NCBI GenBank assembly: GCA_902760595.1
Contig: CACWHI010000004.1
Span: 42,922 to 106,921, forward strand
DNA from: an uncultured Eubacteriales bacterium
GTDB lineage: Bacteria; Bacillota; Clostridia; Christensenellales; Aristaeellaceae
DNA length: 64,000 nt
Reading direction: 5' to 3'
The notes beneath the pieces were generated by a model, which worked only from the letters and a program-made list of their open reading frames with translations, ran no database searches and was not told the DNA's origin. Below, in pieces: positions 63,467 to 64,000 of the stretch. How positions within the stretch are numbered: the first letter of the stretch is position 1; each line of letters opens with the position of its first letter. The translations under genes were made by a program, and so were the position numbers.

Positions 63467-64000
63467 ATGAGAATACAGGACATGTTCGCAAAAGGCATTG
63501 ATCGCCCGATTAACGGTGTCGTCAAGGTCAACCAGGACGAGCTGGATATCCTGGTGCAGGAACTGGATGAGTATGTCATCACCCGGGAGCTGAAGAAGCA
63601 CATCATTACCTTCTTCAATAACTACCTGGAGTCTTTCAATGCACCGACCGCCGATATTGGCGTGTGGATTTCTGGTTTCTTCGGCAGTGGTAAATCTCAC
63701 TTCCTGAAGATGCTGTCCTACCTTCTGCAGAACCGTGAAGTCAACGGTGTCCGCACCGTGGAGCGCTTCCGGCATAAGCCTGAGCTGGCAGATGACCCCG
63801 CTACCTTCATGCTGATTGACCGTGCGACCCGCTCTGGCCACACGGATACGATCCTGTTCAACATCGACATCGAAGGCTCCATCAACAAGGACAAGACTGC
63901 CGTGCTGCGCGTCTTCGCCAAGATGTTCTATACCTATCTGGGCTACTACGGAGAAAATCTGAAGGTGGCCAAGCTGGAGCAGTTCATCGACCGCAAGGGC
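63467..64000 (+). CDS. brxC: BREX P-loop ATPase BrxC (5' part only)
   Basis: The first 178 residues of a protein normally about 1200 long; it runs off the window. GAGGAGG precedes the ATG. The start MRIQDMFAKGIDRPINGVVK and the Walker A WISGFFGSGKSHFLKMLSYL are hallmark BrxC (PglY/DUF499-related) features, with FMLIDRATRSGHTDTILFNI downstream. BrxC is the large ATPase of BREX. The methylase pglX, the phosphatase pglZ and brxL would be expected to the right. Confidence 0.94.
   Translation, partial: MRIQDMFAKGIDRPINGVVKVNQDELDILVQELDEYVITRELKKHIITFFNNYLESFNAPTADIGVWISGFFGSGKSHFLKMLSYLLQNREVNGVRTVERFRHKPELADDPATFMLIDRATRSGHTDTILFNIDIEGSINKDKTAVLRVFAKMFYTYLGYYGENLKVAKLEQFIDRKG

Overview
The window looks like the chromosome of an anaerobic, high-GC Clostridia-type Firmicute, possibly a gut or rumen Christensenellales-like lineage. 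This rests on a PolC-type replicative polymerase, a complete MEP isoprenoid block, DUF4317, DUF4364 and XpaC-like proteins, FloA, a zapA-U32-mutS2 operon, a class-A RNase P RNA and intracellular pectin enzymes. The lineage call is inference; no 16S rRNA gene is present.

Layout. (1) 1-9313, minus strand: a housekeeping operon frr - small PASTA-like ORF - uppS - cdsA - dxr - rseP - ispG - polC, nearly every junction a 4-base stop/start overlap. (2) 9322-15149, minus: DUF853 ATPase - pfkA - secreted NlpC/P60-like protein, preceded by DUF4364 - ispDF (a fusion). (3) 15260-23466, plus: zapA - U32 peptidase - mutS2 - two-component system - ispE. (4) 23459-27213: a small membrane protein, HU, DUF4317 and an XpaC-like protein. 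(5) 27234-32723, minus: a GH28 pectinase and a CE8-CE12 fusion esterase, a small membrane protein and FloA, and an AdaA-like regulator. (6) 32864-42651, plus: an iron-uptake locus of the FTR1/P19/DUF2318 type with two ABC systems. One of its permeases carries an FMN-binding (flavinylation) domain in its outer loop. (7) 42678-49836, plus: a MacAB-like export operon with three adaptor-like proteins and a Thr/Pro-rich repeat protein. (8) 49844-59230: a heterodimeric ABC exporter with proA, an HD nucleotidase, alr, an aminotransferase, and a phosphate acetyltransferase that begins with a signal peptide.

From about 59300 the sequence changes: it is AT-rich and littered with debris (small ORFs, a truncated PP2C-type phosphatase, an ISAs1-like transposase stub). 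Then come rnpB, a 5' half-copy of a tRNA-Arg gene, and the intact tRNA-Arg(CCT). Directly downstream of that tRNA begins an accessory island: a small XRE-type regulator followed by brxA, brxB and the start of brxC, the opening of a BREX anti-phage system that continues past the window edge.

Most notable points: the predicted flavinylated ABC permease in an iron locus, the exported phosphate acetyltransferase, and the BREX island at a duplicated tRNA-Arg site surrounded by clustered GCTAAC motifs.
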